Part shown: piece after piece, positions 1-8,975 of the stretch
How the letters are laid out: every line of letters begins with the position of its first letter
Position numbering within the stretch: the first letter of the stretch is position 1
Assembly: GCA_938020505.1 (NCBI GenBank)
Contig: CALIHR010000015.1
Span: forward strand, 12,057-76,056
From: an uncultured Actinobaculum sp.
Lineage (GTDB): Bacteria; Actinomycetota; Actinomycetes; Actinomycetales; Actinomycetaceae
DNA length: 64,000 nucleotides
Direction: 5' to 3'
The notes under the pieces: model-generated
The model's database searches: none
Seen by the model: only the letters and a program-made list of their open reading frames with translations
What the model was told of the DNA's origin: nothing
Program-made: the position numbers and the translations under genes

Positions 1-1922
1 TCGCCCTCTCGACGCCGATCGTCGCAGTGTCGATGGCCCCCGCCTGGCAGTTCCCGGGCTGGCAGTGGGCCGTCGGCGCGCTGTCCGTCCCGGTCGCCTT
101 CTGGTGCGGCTGGCCCTTCCTGAAAGCGGCCTGGCGGGCCGGGCGGCACGGTTCGACCACGATGGACACGCTCGTCGCACTGGGGATCATCGCGTCGATG
201 GGGTGGAGCGCGTGGGCCCTCCTGTGGGGCGGCGCCGGAAAGACAGGCTACACCATGGCCATGACCGGCATCCATGGGCTCGGCCACTCGGGAACGCCGC
301 ATCTGTACTTCGAGTCGGCGGCCTTCATTGTGACGTTCCTCCTCCTCGGCCGCTGGCTGGAGTCGCGCTCGCGCCGAAGCGCGGGCGACGCCCTGCGCTC
401 CCTCCTCGACCTCGCGCCGACTGCGGCGACTCGGGTGCGCCGGGAAGGCGGCGTCGCGGTCGAAGAGACGATCGACGCGGCGGAGCTGGAAGTCGGCGAC
501 GAATTCCTCGTTCGCCCCGGAGAGACGGTGGCAGCCGACGGCTTGGTCGTGGAAGGCGAGTCGGCCGTCGACGCCTCGCTCCTCACGGGGGAGTCCATTC
601 CCGTGGACGTCGGCCCCGGCAGCAGGCTGACAGGCGGCGCCGTCAACACCTTTGGAGCCCTGACCGTGCGGGCTGCGCGGGTGGGCGAGGAGACGACTCT
701 CGCCAGAATGGGCAGGCTCCTCACCGAGGCGCAGACGGGGAAGGCGCCCGTCCAACGCCTGGCCGACAAGGTCTCGGCCGTCTTCGTCCCTGCCGTCATC
801 GCGATCGCCGCCGTCGCCTTCGCAGCGAGGCTCGCGCTGGGCAACCCCCTGGAAATGGCGCTGGCAAGCGCGATCACCGTGCTGGTCGTCGCCTGCCCAT
901 GCGCCCTGGGCCTGGCCACCCCCACCGCCCTGCTCGTCGGCTCGGGCCGGGCCTCACGCCTCGGCATCCTCATCAAAGGCCCGGAGACCCTCGAATCGGC
1001 CCACGGCGTCGAGACGATCGTCCTCGACAAGACCGGGACCCTGACCGCCGGCACGATGTCCGTTTCGGCCGTCCGGCCCGCGGAGGGCGTCGGCGAACGG
1101 GAGCTCCTGGCCGCGGCGGCCGGCCTCGAGCGCGGGTCCGAGCACCCGATCGCCAAGGCGATCGTGGCGCTGGCACGCGAACGCGGGATCGAACCGGAAA
1201 CCGTCGAATCGGTTGCGGCTCGGGCCGGGAACGGCGTGGAGGGGCGCCTCGACGGCCGCCGTATCGTCGCCGGAACTCCGCGCTGGCTCGCGGAGGACGG
1301 CGTCGAAGGAGCATCGGGCCTCAGCGGCGATCCGGGCGCGTCCGTCGTCGGCGTAGCTCTCGAAGGATCGCTGCTGGGCGTGTTCGACATTCGCGACGCC
1401 GTTCGCCCGGAAAGCGCCGCGGCCGTGGCCGAGCTGAAGTCCCTCGGGCTGCGCCCCGTCCTCGCGACCGGGGACAACGAGGCTGCGGCGGCGGCCGTGG
1501 CCGCTGAAGTCGACATCGACGACGTGCGCGCGGGGATCCTTCCGGAAGGCAAGGTCGGGATCGTCGAGGAGCTCCGGGCGGCCGGGCAGAAGGTCGCAAT
1601 GGTAGGCGACGGGGTGAACGACGCCGCGGCCCTGGCCGGAGCGGATCTGTCCATAGCCATGGGGTCCGGCGCCGACGTCGCGAAGGAAGCGGCCGATATC
1701 ACAGTCGTGAATTCAGACATCCGCTCCGTCGGCGCGGCCATCCGCATCTCGGCCCAAACCCTGCGAATCATCAAGGAAAACTTGGCCTGGGCATTCGGAT
1801 ACAACGTCGTGGCAATCCCCGTGGCCGTCGCCGGTTTCATCGTACCCGGCATCGCGGCGGCGGCGATGGCGAGCTCGTCCGTCATCGTGGTGGCGAACTC
1901 TCTGCGCCTGCGACGGGCCTAG
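1..1922 (+). CDS. copA: Heavy-metal (Cu+-type) P1B ATPase, 5' end outside window
   Basis: ATP-driven export of a soft metal cation, most likely Cu(+), across the cytoplasmic membrane. The frame is open from the first bases and continues upstream of the GTG at 27, so the N-terminus, including any HMA metal-binding domain, lies outside the window. Visible family motifs in order are the actuator TGES (near 585), the membrane metal site CPC followed by ALGLATPTAL (near 895), the phosphorylation motif DKTGTLT (near 1028), the SEHP nucleotide-binding motif (near 1137) and GDGVND (near 1609). Two TM helices follow before the RLRRA tail. The CPC-ALGLATPT context is typical of CopA/CtpA/CtpV. Silver or other monovalent metals cannot be excluded. 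Two hairpins follow the stop codon. Confidence 0.93.
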   Translation, partial: ALSTPIVAVSMAPAWQFPGWQWAVGALSVPVAFWCGWPFLKAAWRAGRHGSTTMDTLVALGIIASMGWSAWALLWGGAGKTGYTMAMTGIHGLGHSGTPHLYFESAAFIVTFLLLGRWLESRSRRSAGDALRSLLDLAPTAATRVRREGGVAVEETIDAAELEVGDEFLVRPGETVAADGLVVEGESAVDASLLTGESIPVDVGPGSRLTGGAVNTFGALTVRAARVGEETTLARMGRLLTEAQTGKAPVQRLADKVSAVFVPAVIAIAAVAFAARLALGNPLEMALASAITVLVVACPCALGLATPTALLVGSGRASRLGILIKGPETLESAHGVETIVLDKTGTLTAGTMSVSAVRPAEGVGERELLAAAAGLERGSEHPIAKAIVALARERGIEPETVESVAARAGNGVEGRLDGRRIVAGTPRWLAEDGVEGASGLSGDPGASVVGVALEGSLLGVFDIRDAVRPESAAAVAELKSLGLRPVLATGDNEAAAAAVAAEVDIDDVRAGILPEGKVGIVEELRAAGQKVAMVGDGVNDAAALAGADLSIAMGSGADVAKEAADITVVNSDIRSVGAAIRISAQTLRIIKENLAWAFGYNVVAIPVAVAGFIVPGIAAAAMASSSVIVVANSLRLRRA

Positions 1923-1926
1923 ATTC

Positions 1927-1990
1927 CCCGGTTTACCGGGCATTCTTGCCCGCTCTCCCGATGGGTGAGAGCGGGGCCCGCTTATTTTGC
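1927..1990 (+). terminator. Tandem hairpins after the P-type ATPase
   Basis: A 5-bp stem (CCCGG/CCGGG, 1927-1940) is followed by a 9-bp perfect stem (CCCGCTCTC at 1949-1957 pairing with GAGAGCGGG at 1967-1975), then a T-rich stretch. This is a likely intrinsic terminator for the copper ATPase, although the T-run is not directly at the stem. Confidence 0.6.
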
Positions 1991-2009
1991 TCCCAAGATA
2001 GAAAGAATC

Positions 2010-2050
2010 AGGGGAAAGGTCTCCGAAATCTCACTTGCGGAGCTTCCCCT
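2010..2050. other. Two-part hairpin element upstream of the surface-protein gene
   Basis: AGGGGAA at 2010-2016 pairs with TTCCCCT at 2044-2050, and inside it CTCCG (2021-2025) pairs with CGGAG (2038-2042). A C7/G6 inverted repeat lies further on at 2109-2124. These could be attenuator or terminator structures in the roughly 300-bp gap. No open frame there looks like a gene. Confidence 0.35.
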
Positions 2051-2146
2051 CAGGAATCGCTAAATATCAACGAAAAGCAGTAACATGGGGAGTGTTGCCC
2101 ATGCGGCCTCCCCCCCTGGGGGGATCCCTAGGGAAACATGCATTGA

Positions 2147-2165
2147 TAAGTTAGTTTCTAACTTA
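2147..2165. promoter_or_regulatory. Palindromic operator candidate (TAAGTTAG-TTT-CTAACTTA)
   Basis: Perfect 8-bp arms around a 3-bp centre, in an AT-rich stretch about 70 bp before the surface-protein start. The arms resemble the AGGTTAG/CTAACCT arms of DtxR/IdeR boxes, but the centre is 3 bp instead of 1. A metal-responsive repressor is therefore possible but not shown. Confidence 0.45.
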
Positions 2166-2232
2166 AACATGCCACCTACTAACCACGCGCTTACCTAACG
2201 GACTAAGTATGGCTTCGACCGAAGGAGTCATT

Positions 2233-4542
2233 ATGGCCCATTCATCACGCAAACCGATGGGCACACGGACCTTGATAGCGGGGGTGATCATCACCCTCGT
2301 CACCGCGCTGACCGCGTTCATCACGCCATCGAACGCAGACGTCAACGCGGCCATCGCCATATCCTCACCAACGCTCACCCGCACAGACGCCAACGGCGAT
2401 CAGCTCACCGCCGCCGAAGCGTCGCATCCCATGCTCGTCGGCGACCACGCATCGCTTTCTTTCGCTTGGGACGCCGCCAAAGCGAACATCGCCCCCGGGC
2501 AGTCCATGAAGGTCGGCATCCCGGCCTCCTTCCGCACGCTAGAGCCCGGATCCCAAGCCGACCTCACGATCGACGTCGCCGGAAAGCAGACCGCGATCGG
2601 CCAGTGCAAACTCGGCCGCAACGAGGTCGACTGCGTCTTCGGCAAAACGGTCGACTCCTTGAAAGCCCGAGGATACGCCGCGCCCAAGGGCAAGGTCAGC
2701 CTGCGCCTGACGGCGCTCGCCCCCACGGCGTCGCCGGCCTCTTTCACGATCAACGGGGGCCAGTACAAGCTGGCCATTCCCGGCGGCCCCGTGCGCGAGC
2801 GCTCCAAGGGCTACAACCCGCACACCTTTGCGAAGGTCACCCCTGCGTTGACGTCCGAGAGCAGATCGGTGTTCTGGACCGTGAGCTTCGGGGCAGACTA
2901 CGTCGCCGAACGGCTGAAGGAGACCGGCCAGCACATGCGGACGGACGGGGCCACGCGTTCGACCGTGACGATCACGGACACGGTCGGGCCCGGCCAGAAG
3001 TTCGCCGACCCCTCAAAGTGGGCGCTCTACCACCGCGGATCGGCGGGAGACAAGGAAGTTCGGGACGTTCGGGTCACCGGAGGCACGGGAACGGACTACA
3101 CCACGGCCTACGGCGACTTCGACATGTCCGTCTCGATCAGCGGCTCCACCGCGACGGTTTCCATAACCGGCCCGTGGCACCGGCAGACGAACTACGGCAT
3201 CGCCTACCCCACAGTTCCTGACAAGGGGCGGATCACGCCGAACTTCGCCTACGTCAACACCGCCGGGCTCGGCAAGACCAAGATCGTCAAGGCCGCCACA
3301 GCGAAGTACACCGACCCCTTCGCCTCCAGCGGGCTCGTCGACGCGCAGCACGGGTCGTTCACCGTCACGTCGAATGCAACGGGCCCCCACGCCGAAGCGA
3401 TTCCGCGGCGCGTCGCCTTCCCGGTGACGGCTCGCTACGAGCTTCCCGCGGGAACTGCGGCCTCCGACTATCCGGGCTGGAATCCGCCGGGGACCCTGGC
3501 TGCGGACAAGCGCTCCGGCACGTTTTCGCTGGCCGCCGGCATCGGCCAGAAGGTCGACGCCGGATCGAAGTTCCCCGCTGGAACCAAGATCACGGTCACG
3601 CAGGATTCCTCCGCCGCCCTCGGCGCACCCGAGGGAGTGCGGTGGGGCGATTCCTCCTACACCGTCGACGGCGCCAAGGGGAACTCCTTCGTGGTCAAGG
3701 CGAACACGGTCCACGGCGTCGCCGTCTCCACGGAGGTTCTCAGCCTGCCTTCGGATGTGAAGCCCACGCCGAAGCCGACCCCGAGCACTCTCACGCCGAA
3801 GCCGAGCCCGAGCAGCTCCGCGCCAGAGCCAAGCCCAAGCACTCTCACGCCGAAGCCAAGCCCGAGCAGCTCCGCGCCAGAGCCAAGCCCAAGCACTCTC
3901 GCGCCGGAACCGAGCCCAAGCACAACGTCGCCGACCTCTGACCCGACGCCCGAGCCCAAGCCCACAGCGCCCTCGTCTCACCCCACCCCGTCTCCGATGG
4001 AAACCACGCCCTCGAAACCAACCGAGACGCCCAAGCCGTCAAGCGAGCCAACCGGCACCGCGGAGCCGAGCCCCTCGCCGACGACTGCCTCCCCCACGGA
4101 GGAGCCCTCGCCGACTCCCAACGAGAGTCCGACGGCGAGCCCCTCCGAAAGCGCCGAGCCTTCGCCGACGGACACCCCGAGCGCGAAGGCCTCGCCGAGC
4201 GCCGCGCCGTCGGCCCCGAGCGGCATCGTGCCGCCGATCTCGCCCACGGCCCCCACAGCGACGCCGAGCCCGACGGATTCCCAATCCCCGAGCGGCGACC
4301 CGGGAGCGGCCAACCCCAACGGCGGCCAGCCTTCCGGCAAGGGGAAGCCCCGCGCCAGGCGTCCGGGCTCGAGCATCAACTCGCCGATCGTCGGCACTCC
4401 GGTCGCTCTGCCCACCGTGGCGCGCGTCACCGAGGAACGGCCTCTCATCAAGACGGGCCTGGACATGGGGACGGGCGTCGTCTTCTCCGTCTCCCTGAGC
4501 CTCGTGGGAACGGGCCTCGTCATCCGCCGCTACTTCTCGTGA
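2233..4542 (+). CDS. Large secreted surface protein with Pro/Ser/Thr stalk and LIKTG-type sorting signal
   Basis: Predicted cell-surface protein of about 769 aa. I chose the ATG at 2233 because GAAGGAG lies 5 nt upstream; an in-frame ATG at 2209 has no such site. Order of parts: a basic N-terminus and hydrophobic signal peptide ending near SNA; a roughly 400-aa beta-rich ectodomain; a segment beginning GSFTVTSNATGP that resembles DUF5979/Ig-like adhesin repeats; a roughly 220-residue Pro/Ser/Thr/Glu stalk with an 18-aa tandem repeat; then LIKTG, a hydrophobic helix and a short RRYFS tail. LIKTG is a non-canonical version of LPXTG, so sortase anchoring is inferred. Otherwise the protein would be held by the C-terminal helix. 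It is an adhesin-like protein of unknown ligand and appears monocistronic. Confidence 0.8.
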   Translation: MAHSSRKPMGTRTLIAGVIITLVTALTAFITPSNADVNAAIAISSPTLTRTDANGDQLTAAEASHPMLVGDHASLSFAWDAAKANIAPGQSMKVGIPASFRTLEPGSQADLTIDVAGKQTAIGQCKLGRNEVDCVFGKTVDSLKARGYAAPKGKVSLRLTALAPTASPASFTINGGQYKLAIPGGPVRERSKGYNPHTFAKVTPALTSESRSVFWTVSFGADYVAERLKETGQHMRTDGATRSTVTITDTVGPGQKFADPSKWALYHRGSAGDKEVRDVRVTGGTGTDYTTAYGDFDMSVSISGSTATVSITGPWHRQTNYGIAYPTVPDKGRITPNFAYVNTAGLGKTKIVKAATAKYTDPFASSGLVDAQHGSFTVTSNATGPHAEAIPRRVAFPVTARYELPAGTAASDYPGWNPPGTLAADKRSGTFSLAAGIGQKVDAGSKFPAGTKITVTQDSSAALGAPEGVRWGDSSYTVDGAKGNSFVVKANTVHGVAVSTEVLSLPSDVKPTPKPTPSTLTPKPSPSSSAPEPSPSTLTPKPSPSSSAPEPSPSTLAPEPSPSTTSPTSDPTPEPKPTAPSSHPTPSPMETTPSKPTETPKPSSEPTGTAEPSPSPTTASPTEEPSPTPNESPTASPSESAEPSPTDTPSAKASPSAAPSAPSGIVPPISPTAPTATPSPTDSQSPSGDPGAANPNGGQPSGKGKPRARRPGSSINSPIVGTPVALPTVARVTEERPLIKTGLDMGTGVVFSVSLSLVGTGLVIRRYFS
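3784..3926 (+). repeat. 54-bp in-frame tandem repeat in stalk
   Basis: Two full 54-bp units start at 3784 and 3838, and a partial third starts at 3892. Each encodes 18 residues of the type STLTPKPSPSSSAPEPSP. Such units commonly expand and contract, changing stalk length. Confidence 0.8.
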
Positions 4543-4750
4543 GGGCACAGTACCGGCGCCTCATAAGGGCACGGCGCGGCCGGACAGGCCTGCGGCTCCA
4601 AGCCGCCCCTCTCGCGGCGGAGCGGGCGCACACGCGAGCGCGGATCCGCAGGGGCCCGCCCCTCGTCGCAAGGCGGACGAAGGACGACGAGAGGGCGGAC
4701 GGCCGGCCCCGAAGGGCTGGGGAGCGAGAACCTCGGGCGAGTTTCGCCAA

Positions 4751-4788
4751 TTGGCCTAACCCGCAATCCATTGCCTTAGAATTCACAT
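4751..4788 (+). promoter_or_regulatory. Promoter of a leaderless gene (TAGAAT -10)
   Basis: TAGAAT at 4777-4782 ends exactly 6 nt before the GTG start at 4789, so the expected transcription start coincides with the start codon. There is no Shine-Dalgarno sequence. A TTGGCC at 4751 is the only -35-like element, with a long 20-bp spacer. Confidence 0.5.
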
Positions 4789-7587
4789 GTGGACGATAAC
4801 CTGACGAATACGACGCCGCGGCGGCCGGTGTTGCTCGTTGACGAAGAAACGCGGTGGCTGAGACGTCCGCGGGATCTGGTGTCGGCAGTCATCACGCTGC
4901 TGGCGATCGTCGGCGTAATGGTCGTCACAGTCTACGGCTCCTCCACGGCCCTGGCCGTCATACGCGACGTCCGCACAGCCACGAGCGGCATCATCACGTC
5001 GATCCTGTTCATGCCCGTCAACGCCCTGGAAGGCCTGATCGGCTTCGTCCTGCCGGCCGCGTTGGTCATCGACATGGCCTGGCACCGCCGATGGCGCACA
5101 CTCGCAACGGGCGCCCTGGCCGTGGCCAGCGCAGCGGCGTTCACCTACGGCCTCCTGTGGCTGTTCAGCCGCTACTTCCCGCTCTCGCCCATCACCGGCC
5201 AGCTTTCCGATTCCCTCGTCGAACAGACCTACTTCAAGCTCATCCCCTACGTCGCCGTCGTGTCGGCGATACTCACGGTGGCCGGGTCCGGCAAACGCGC
5301 GAAGACGACGAGGTGGGGCTGGCCGCTGCTCTCCCTCGTTCTCGTCCTCTCGGTGCTCCAAGGCAATCAGACCCTTCCCGGGGCCCTCATCACCGCGCTG
5401 CTCGGCGTGCTGTGCGGCCTCATGTGGCGCTATATCGCCGGCGACGTCCCCGACCGCGCGACGGGGGCCGACCTGGTCAGGCTCGTCAGGCGCGCCGGCG
5501 TGGACGCCCAACTGGTGGTCCGCATCGACAAGCTCCCCGACGACGACGCCCTCGCCGCATGGCTCGCCCCCGCATACGGCGACCTCGGCCACATCGACCG
5601 GTACGGCATCGACCAGATCCACCGCATCCTGCAGAAGGCGGGTGAATCCTTCGAGGGCGCCCCGCCGAAGCCTAAAGGGTCCGAAGCCGCCTCGCCGGAG
5701 TCCGAGCAGCAGAGAGCCGACCGCTCCCGAGGCGCCGACGATTCTCGGCGGGCAAACGGTCCGCTGGGGGCCAAAGACCGGCTCGAATCCAAAGAGGACC
5801 GTCAAATTCCGGAGCCCGCTCCGGGCTTCGGCCGCGTCGGCCGTTCGGCGAAGGCCGCCTCGCAGCGTCTCAGGCCGGCCGACGACGTCGACCCCCTCGC
5901 CCTGCGAAACGAGCTCCTGGCCTCCTATCACCCGCCGCTGAGCAAGGAGGCCTCCCGCAACTACATCGTCGTCGATTCCTCCGGAAACCCGCACCACGCG
6001 TCCTTCTTCGACGCCGACCAGCAGATCGTCGGAGTGCTGCAGTCCTCGTGGCAGCGGCTCGTGCTGACCACCACGGCCCGTCAGGCGGAGAAGACGATCG
6101 ACGGAGCGATGGACCGCTTCGCTCTCATGGAGTTGGCGAGCGCCTCCGCCGGGCTTGCCCCCGACCGCGGCCTGGCCGTGGCGGGTTCCGACAGCTCGAA
6201 GGTCGTCATCCTTGAAGTGGACGGCTCCACGGCCCTGAGCGACGTCGAACCGAATGAGATTCCCGACGAGGCGCTTGACGACGTGTGGGACATCCTCCAA
6301 GACGCCCATCGCCGCGGCTTCTCCCACGGAGACGTGCGGGCGGGCGTCACGGCCCTCAAGGGCGGGCGCGCCCAGCTGTTGCACTGGGAGAACGGCCATC
6401 TTGCGGCCTCTGAGATGGAGCGCCGCATCGACATGGCGCAGGCGATGGCCATGATGGCTGGAACCGTCGGCGTCGAACGCGCCATCGCCTCGGCAAGCCG
6501 ATGCCTGCCGCGCGACCAGATTGTCTCGCTTGCCCCGATCTTGCAAAAGGCCGTCGTCCCCTCCGAGACGATGGCGAAGTTCACCGAGAAGAAGCAGCTG
6601 GAGCGGCTGCGCGACCGCCTCACCGAGCAGGTTCCCGAGGTCGCGGAAGTGACGCCCACCCAGCTTTATCGCTTCTCCGTGAAGACGGTCGTCACCGTTT
6701 CCCTGGGCCTCGTGGCGGTCTACATCCTGGTCGTCTCGGTCAACTTCAACGAGCTTCGCTCGACCCTCGCCCACGCCAACCCCCTGTGGATGCTCTTCGC
6801 CTTCGTCGCCGGCCTGTTCACCTACATCGGCGCGGCCATGACCTTGCGCGCCTACACGTCCGAGCCCTTGAACGCCAAGGACACCGTCATGGTGCAGGTG
6901 GCCGCCTCGCTCGTGACCCTCGTGGCCCCGGCCGGCATCGGCCCGGCGGCCCTCAACCTGCGCTTCCTCCAGAAACGCAAGGTCTCCACGCCGGTGGCCG
7001 TCGCGACGGTCACCCTCGTTCAGCTTGCGCAGTTTGTCACCACGATCATCCTGCTCATCGGGATCAGCCTCGCCACCGGCAAGATCGGCTCCCTGTCCAT
7101 GCCCTCCGGCGCAGTCATCGTCGCGATTGCCGTCGGCGTGCTGGCGGTCGCCGCCCTCTTCCTCGTCAAGCCCCTGCGCAGGTGGGCGGCGAAGAAGGTC
7201 CGCCCGACGATCGACCAGGTGTGGCCACGCCTCGTGTGGCTCGCGACCCACCCCAGCAGGATCGCCTACGGATTCGCGGGGTCCACCGTCCAGACGATCG
7301 CCTTCGTCGCCTGCTTCGGCGGCTCGCTCGCCGCCTTCGGATACAGCCTTCCGATCGTCACTTTGGCCTTGGCCTACCTTCTGTCGAACTCCCTGGGGTC
7401 CGTCGTCCCGTCCCCCGGCGGCATCGGCCCCGTCGAGACCGCGCTGACCACGGGCCTGACCGTGGCCGGAGTCCCGACGTCGATCGCCGTCTCAACCGCC
7501 GTGCTCTACCGCCTCCTCACCTTCTGGGGACGCGTGCCGCTGGGGTGGCTGGCGCTGCGGATGATCACCAAACGCGGGGTCATCTAG
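4789..7587 (+). CDS. Flippase-like (LPG synthase TM-domain) membrane protein with embedded kinase-like domain
   Basis: Integral membrane protein of 932 aa with three parts. The N-terminal roughly 210 residues carry several TM helices. Residues about 215-600 are cytoplasmic: a charged linker rich in Glu/Arg/Ser, then a kinase-fold-like segment with SHGDV near residue 513 resembling a catalytic loop HGD. The last roughly 300 residues hold seven or eight TM helices of the lysylphosphatidylglycerol-synthase TM / UPF0104 (TIGR00374) type, including the SVVPSPGGIGPVE motif typical of this family. The family is linked to lipid or lipid-linked-intermediate flipping; the substrate here is unknown. No DFG-like motif is obvious after the HGD, so the middle may be a pseudokinase. 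Start: GTG at 4789, apparently leaderless. Confidence 0.75.
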   Translation: MDDNLTNTTPRRPVLLVDEETRWLRRPRDLVSAVITLLAIVGVMVVTVYGSSTALAVIRDVRTATSGIITSILFMPVNALEGLIGFVLPAALVIDMAWHRRWRTLATGALAVASAAAFTYGLLWLFSRYFPLSPITGQLSDSLVEQTYFKLIPYVAVVSAILTVAGSGKRAKTTRWGWPLLSLVLVLSVLQGNQTLPGALITALLGVLCGLMWRYIAGDVPDRATGADLVRLVRRAGVDAQLVVRIDKLPDDDALAAWLAPAYGDLGHIDRYGIDQIHRILQKAGESFEGAPPKPKGSEAASPESEQQRADRSRGADDSRRANGPLGAKDRLESKEDRQIPEPAPGFGRVGRSAKAASQRLRPADDVDPLALRNELLASYHPPLSKEASRNYIVVDSSGNPHHASFFDADQQIVGVLQSSWQRLVLTTTARQAEKTIDGAMDRFALMELASASAGLAPDRGLAVAGSDSSKVVILEVDGSTALSDVEPNEIPDEALDDVWDILQDAHRRGFSHGDVRAGVTALKGGRAQLLHWENGHLAASEMERRIDMAQAMAMMAGTVGVERAIASASRCLPRDQIVSLAPILQKAVVPSETMAKFTEKKQLERLRDRLTEQVPEVAEVTPTQLYRFSVKTVVTVSLGLVAVYILVVSVNFNELRSTLAHANPLWMLFAFVAGLFTYIGAAMTLRAYTSEPLNAKDTVMVQVAASLVTLVAPAGIGPAALNLRFLQKRKVSTPVAVATVTLVQLAQFVTTIILLIGISLATGKIGSLSMPSGAVIVAIAVGVLAVAALFLVKPLRRWAAKKVRPTIDQVWPRLVWLATHPSRIAYGFAGSTVQTIAFVACFGGSLAAFGYSLPIVTLALAYLLSNSLGSVVPSPGGIGPVETALTTGLTVAGVPTSIAVSTAVLYRLLTFWGRVPLGWLALRMITKRGVI

Positions 7588-7857
7588 AGTGCGGTCGCCC
7601 ACGCTGAGGCGAGCCGCACATATGCGAGTTTTCCGCGCGATTTAGACGGTTTGCGGGAATCTCGACGGGAAACGGAAGCAGTTTGTGGTAGAAGTACCCG
7701 CCACAGTCCTAGGTTCTTACACTTCCGAAGTGTTATCGTGAGGAGAAAAGAATCGTTGCAGGCCATCAGGTAGCGGTCCGCCGAGTTCTCGGCTGCCTCT
7801 CACCCATGCGAGAACCTGGACGCAACAACGAACACAGACGAAACAAAGGAAAAGCTC
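7588..7857. promoter_or_regulatory. Intergenic region with 15-bp palindrome
   Basis: No gene is seen. ACACTTC-C-GAAGTGT at 7719-7733 is a perfect inverted repeat about 125 bp before the LPRTG gene and could be an operator. GTGCGG/CCGCAC near 7590-7620 could form a weak hairpin after the preceding gene. Confidence 0.4.
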
Positions 7858-8652
7858 GTGACACAATCGCATTCGCGCTCAAAGCGGGTACTTCCCCGCC
7901 ACATCATCGCCACTCTCGCCATCTCGGGAGCCAGCGTGGCCGGCATGGCCGCGCCGAGCTTCGCTGAAGAGCCGACCCAGCCCTCCGACGGCACGACGAC
8001 GGCCGCTCCCGGCGCCAACGGAACCGCGGGGGCGGCCGTGGACACTGCCCTCGCCCAGGCCAAGCTGGCAAATCTGCCGCAGGGCAACGGCGACGCTCCG
8101 CGCGACGGAGACGATAAGAGGACCCCGGGCGACGACGGCGGCCAAGCCGGCGACCAAAACGGCGGCAACGGCAACGGCGGCCAGGGAGACAACGGCAACG
8201 GCGGCGGGGACGCCACGCCCGACCCCACTCCGACGACCGAGACGCCGTCGCCCACCCCGTCCACCCCTTCGGAGGATCCGACGTCGCCGAGCCCGACGGC
8301 GAATCCTTCCCCCAGCGGTCAGCCGTCCGAGACTCAGCGCCCGTCGGGAGACCCTTCGGCGCAGAATCCCAGCGATCCGGGCAATAACAAGGTTCCCGGA
8401 CTCAACACCGGCACGCCGCAGAAGAACGGCGCCGAGAACGGCGGCGATCACGGCGTGGCCCCCAACCAGCAGGATCCCGGAGCGTCGGTTCCCGTCGTCC
8501 CGTCGCCCCGCGCGGGCTCGGGTCAGAAGGGAGGCGTCTCGGGCGCTCAGCTTCCGCGCACGGGCGCTTCGGTTACGACCCTCGCGGCCGTCGCGGTCGC
8601 CGCAGCCGGAACCGGCGGAGTTCTCGTGGCACGCCGTCGCAGGGCGTACTGA
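7858..8652 (+). CDS. Small LPRTG cell-wall-anchored low-complexity protein
   Basis: Secreted protein of 264 aa. Start GTG at 7858 with AAAGGA 7 nt upstream. A basic N-terminus and hydrophobic signal peptide end at PSFA-EEP (around residue 38). The mature part is almost entirely low complexity: Ala/Thr, then Gly/Asn/Asp-rich (GGNGNGGQGDNGNGG), then Pro/Ser/Thr. It ends with the sortase signal LPRTG, a hydrophobic helix and an RRRRAY tail. No folded domain is recognised. A spacer or surface-coat role is plausible. A strong hairpin follows the gene. Confidence 0.85.
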   Translation: MTQSHSRSKRVLPRHIIATLAISGASVAGMAAPSFAEEPTQPSDGTTTAAPGANGTAGAAVDTALAQAKLANLPQGNGDAPRDGDDKRTPGDDGGQAGDQNGGNGNGGQGDNGNGGGDATPDPTPTTETPSPTPSTPSEDPTSPSPTANPSPSGQPSETQRPSGDPSAQNPSDPGNNKVPGLNTGTPQKNGAENGGDHGVAPNQQDPGASVPVVPSPRAGSGQKGGVSGAQLPRTGASVTTLAAVAVAAAGTGGVLVARRRRAY

Positions 8653-8699
8653 TATACTGGTCTCGCTGATTTGGCTTTGGCTGGATCATCCTTCTCAAC

Positions 8700-8750
8700 A
8701 AACCAAAGCGGTTGGGGCGGAACTCGATTCCGCGCCAACCGCTTTGGTTT
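8700..8750 (+). terminator. Long perfect hairpin after the LPRTG gene
   Basis: 16-bp perfect arms (8700-8715 with 8735-8750), with a further inner stem GCGGAA/TTCCGC. The left arm begins AAACC and the right arm ends GGTTT, so it can act as an intrinsic terminator in either direction. Confidence 0.75.
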
Positions 8751-8831
8751 GCCCCAGGGCCTTGACTCGCGCCGCAGCCCGGCGTTCGTCCCCGTCTTTT
8801 CGGCACTCGCGCACACACTCGCTGCGCTCGC

Positions 8832-8910
8832 ACGCGCCTTCCCGTTTCCCTACGCGCCTTCTCGTCTCCCTACGCGCCTTCCCGTTTCCCTACGCGCCTC
8901 CCCGTTCCCG
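8832..8910. repeat. 20-bp tandem repeat, about four units
   Basis: Units of the type ACGCGCCTTCCCGTTTCCCT start at 8832, 8852, 8872 and 8892, the last diverged. They lie in a strongly C/T-rich stretch of the 8653-8963 intergenic region. No gene is seen. Confidence 0.75.
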
Positions 8911-8963
8911 CCGGAAACACGCTCGTGTGAGCTGCAACGCGACGATATAGCGCGGTCAATGGT

Positions 8964-8975
8964 TAGACTTCCGTT
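8964..8975 (+). promoter_or_regulatory. -10 element (TAGACT) of a leaderless gene
   Basis: TAGACT at 8964-8969 is followed by 6 nt and then the GTG start at 8976. There is no ribosome-binding site, which suggests a leaderless transcript. No convincing -35 is seen. Confidence 0.45.

Noticed and set aside
4783..7251. 822-codon open frame antisense to the flippase-like gene
   Set aside because: Composition (Gly/Asp/Arg/His-rich, no hydrophobic core) is that of the reverse complement of a GC-rich gene; the plus-strand protein has clear TM helices and family motifs.
8832..8910. Possible CRISPR array
   Set aside because: Units are directly adjacent with no spacers and no cas genes are nearby; a simple tandem repeat.
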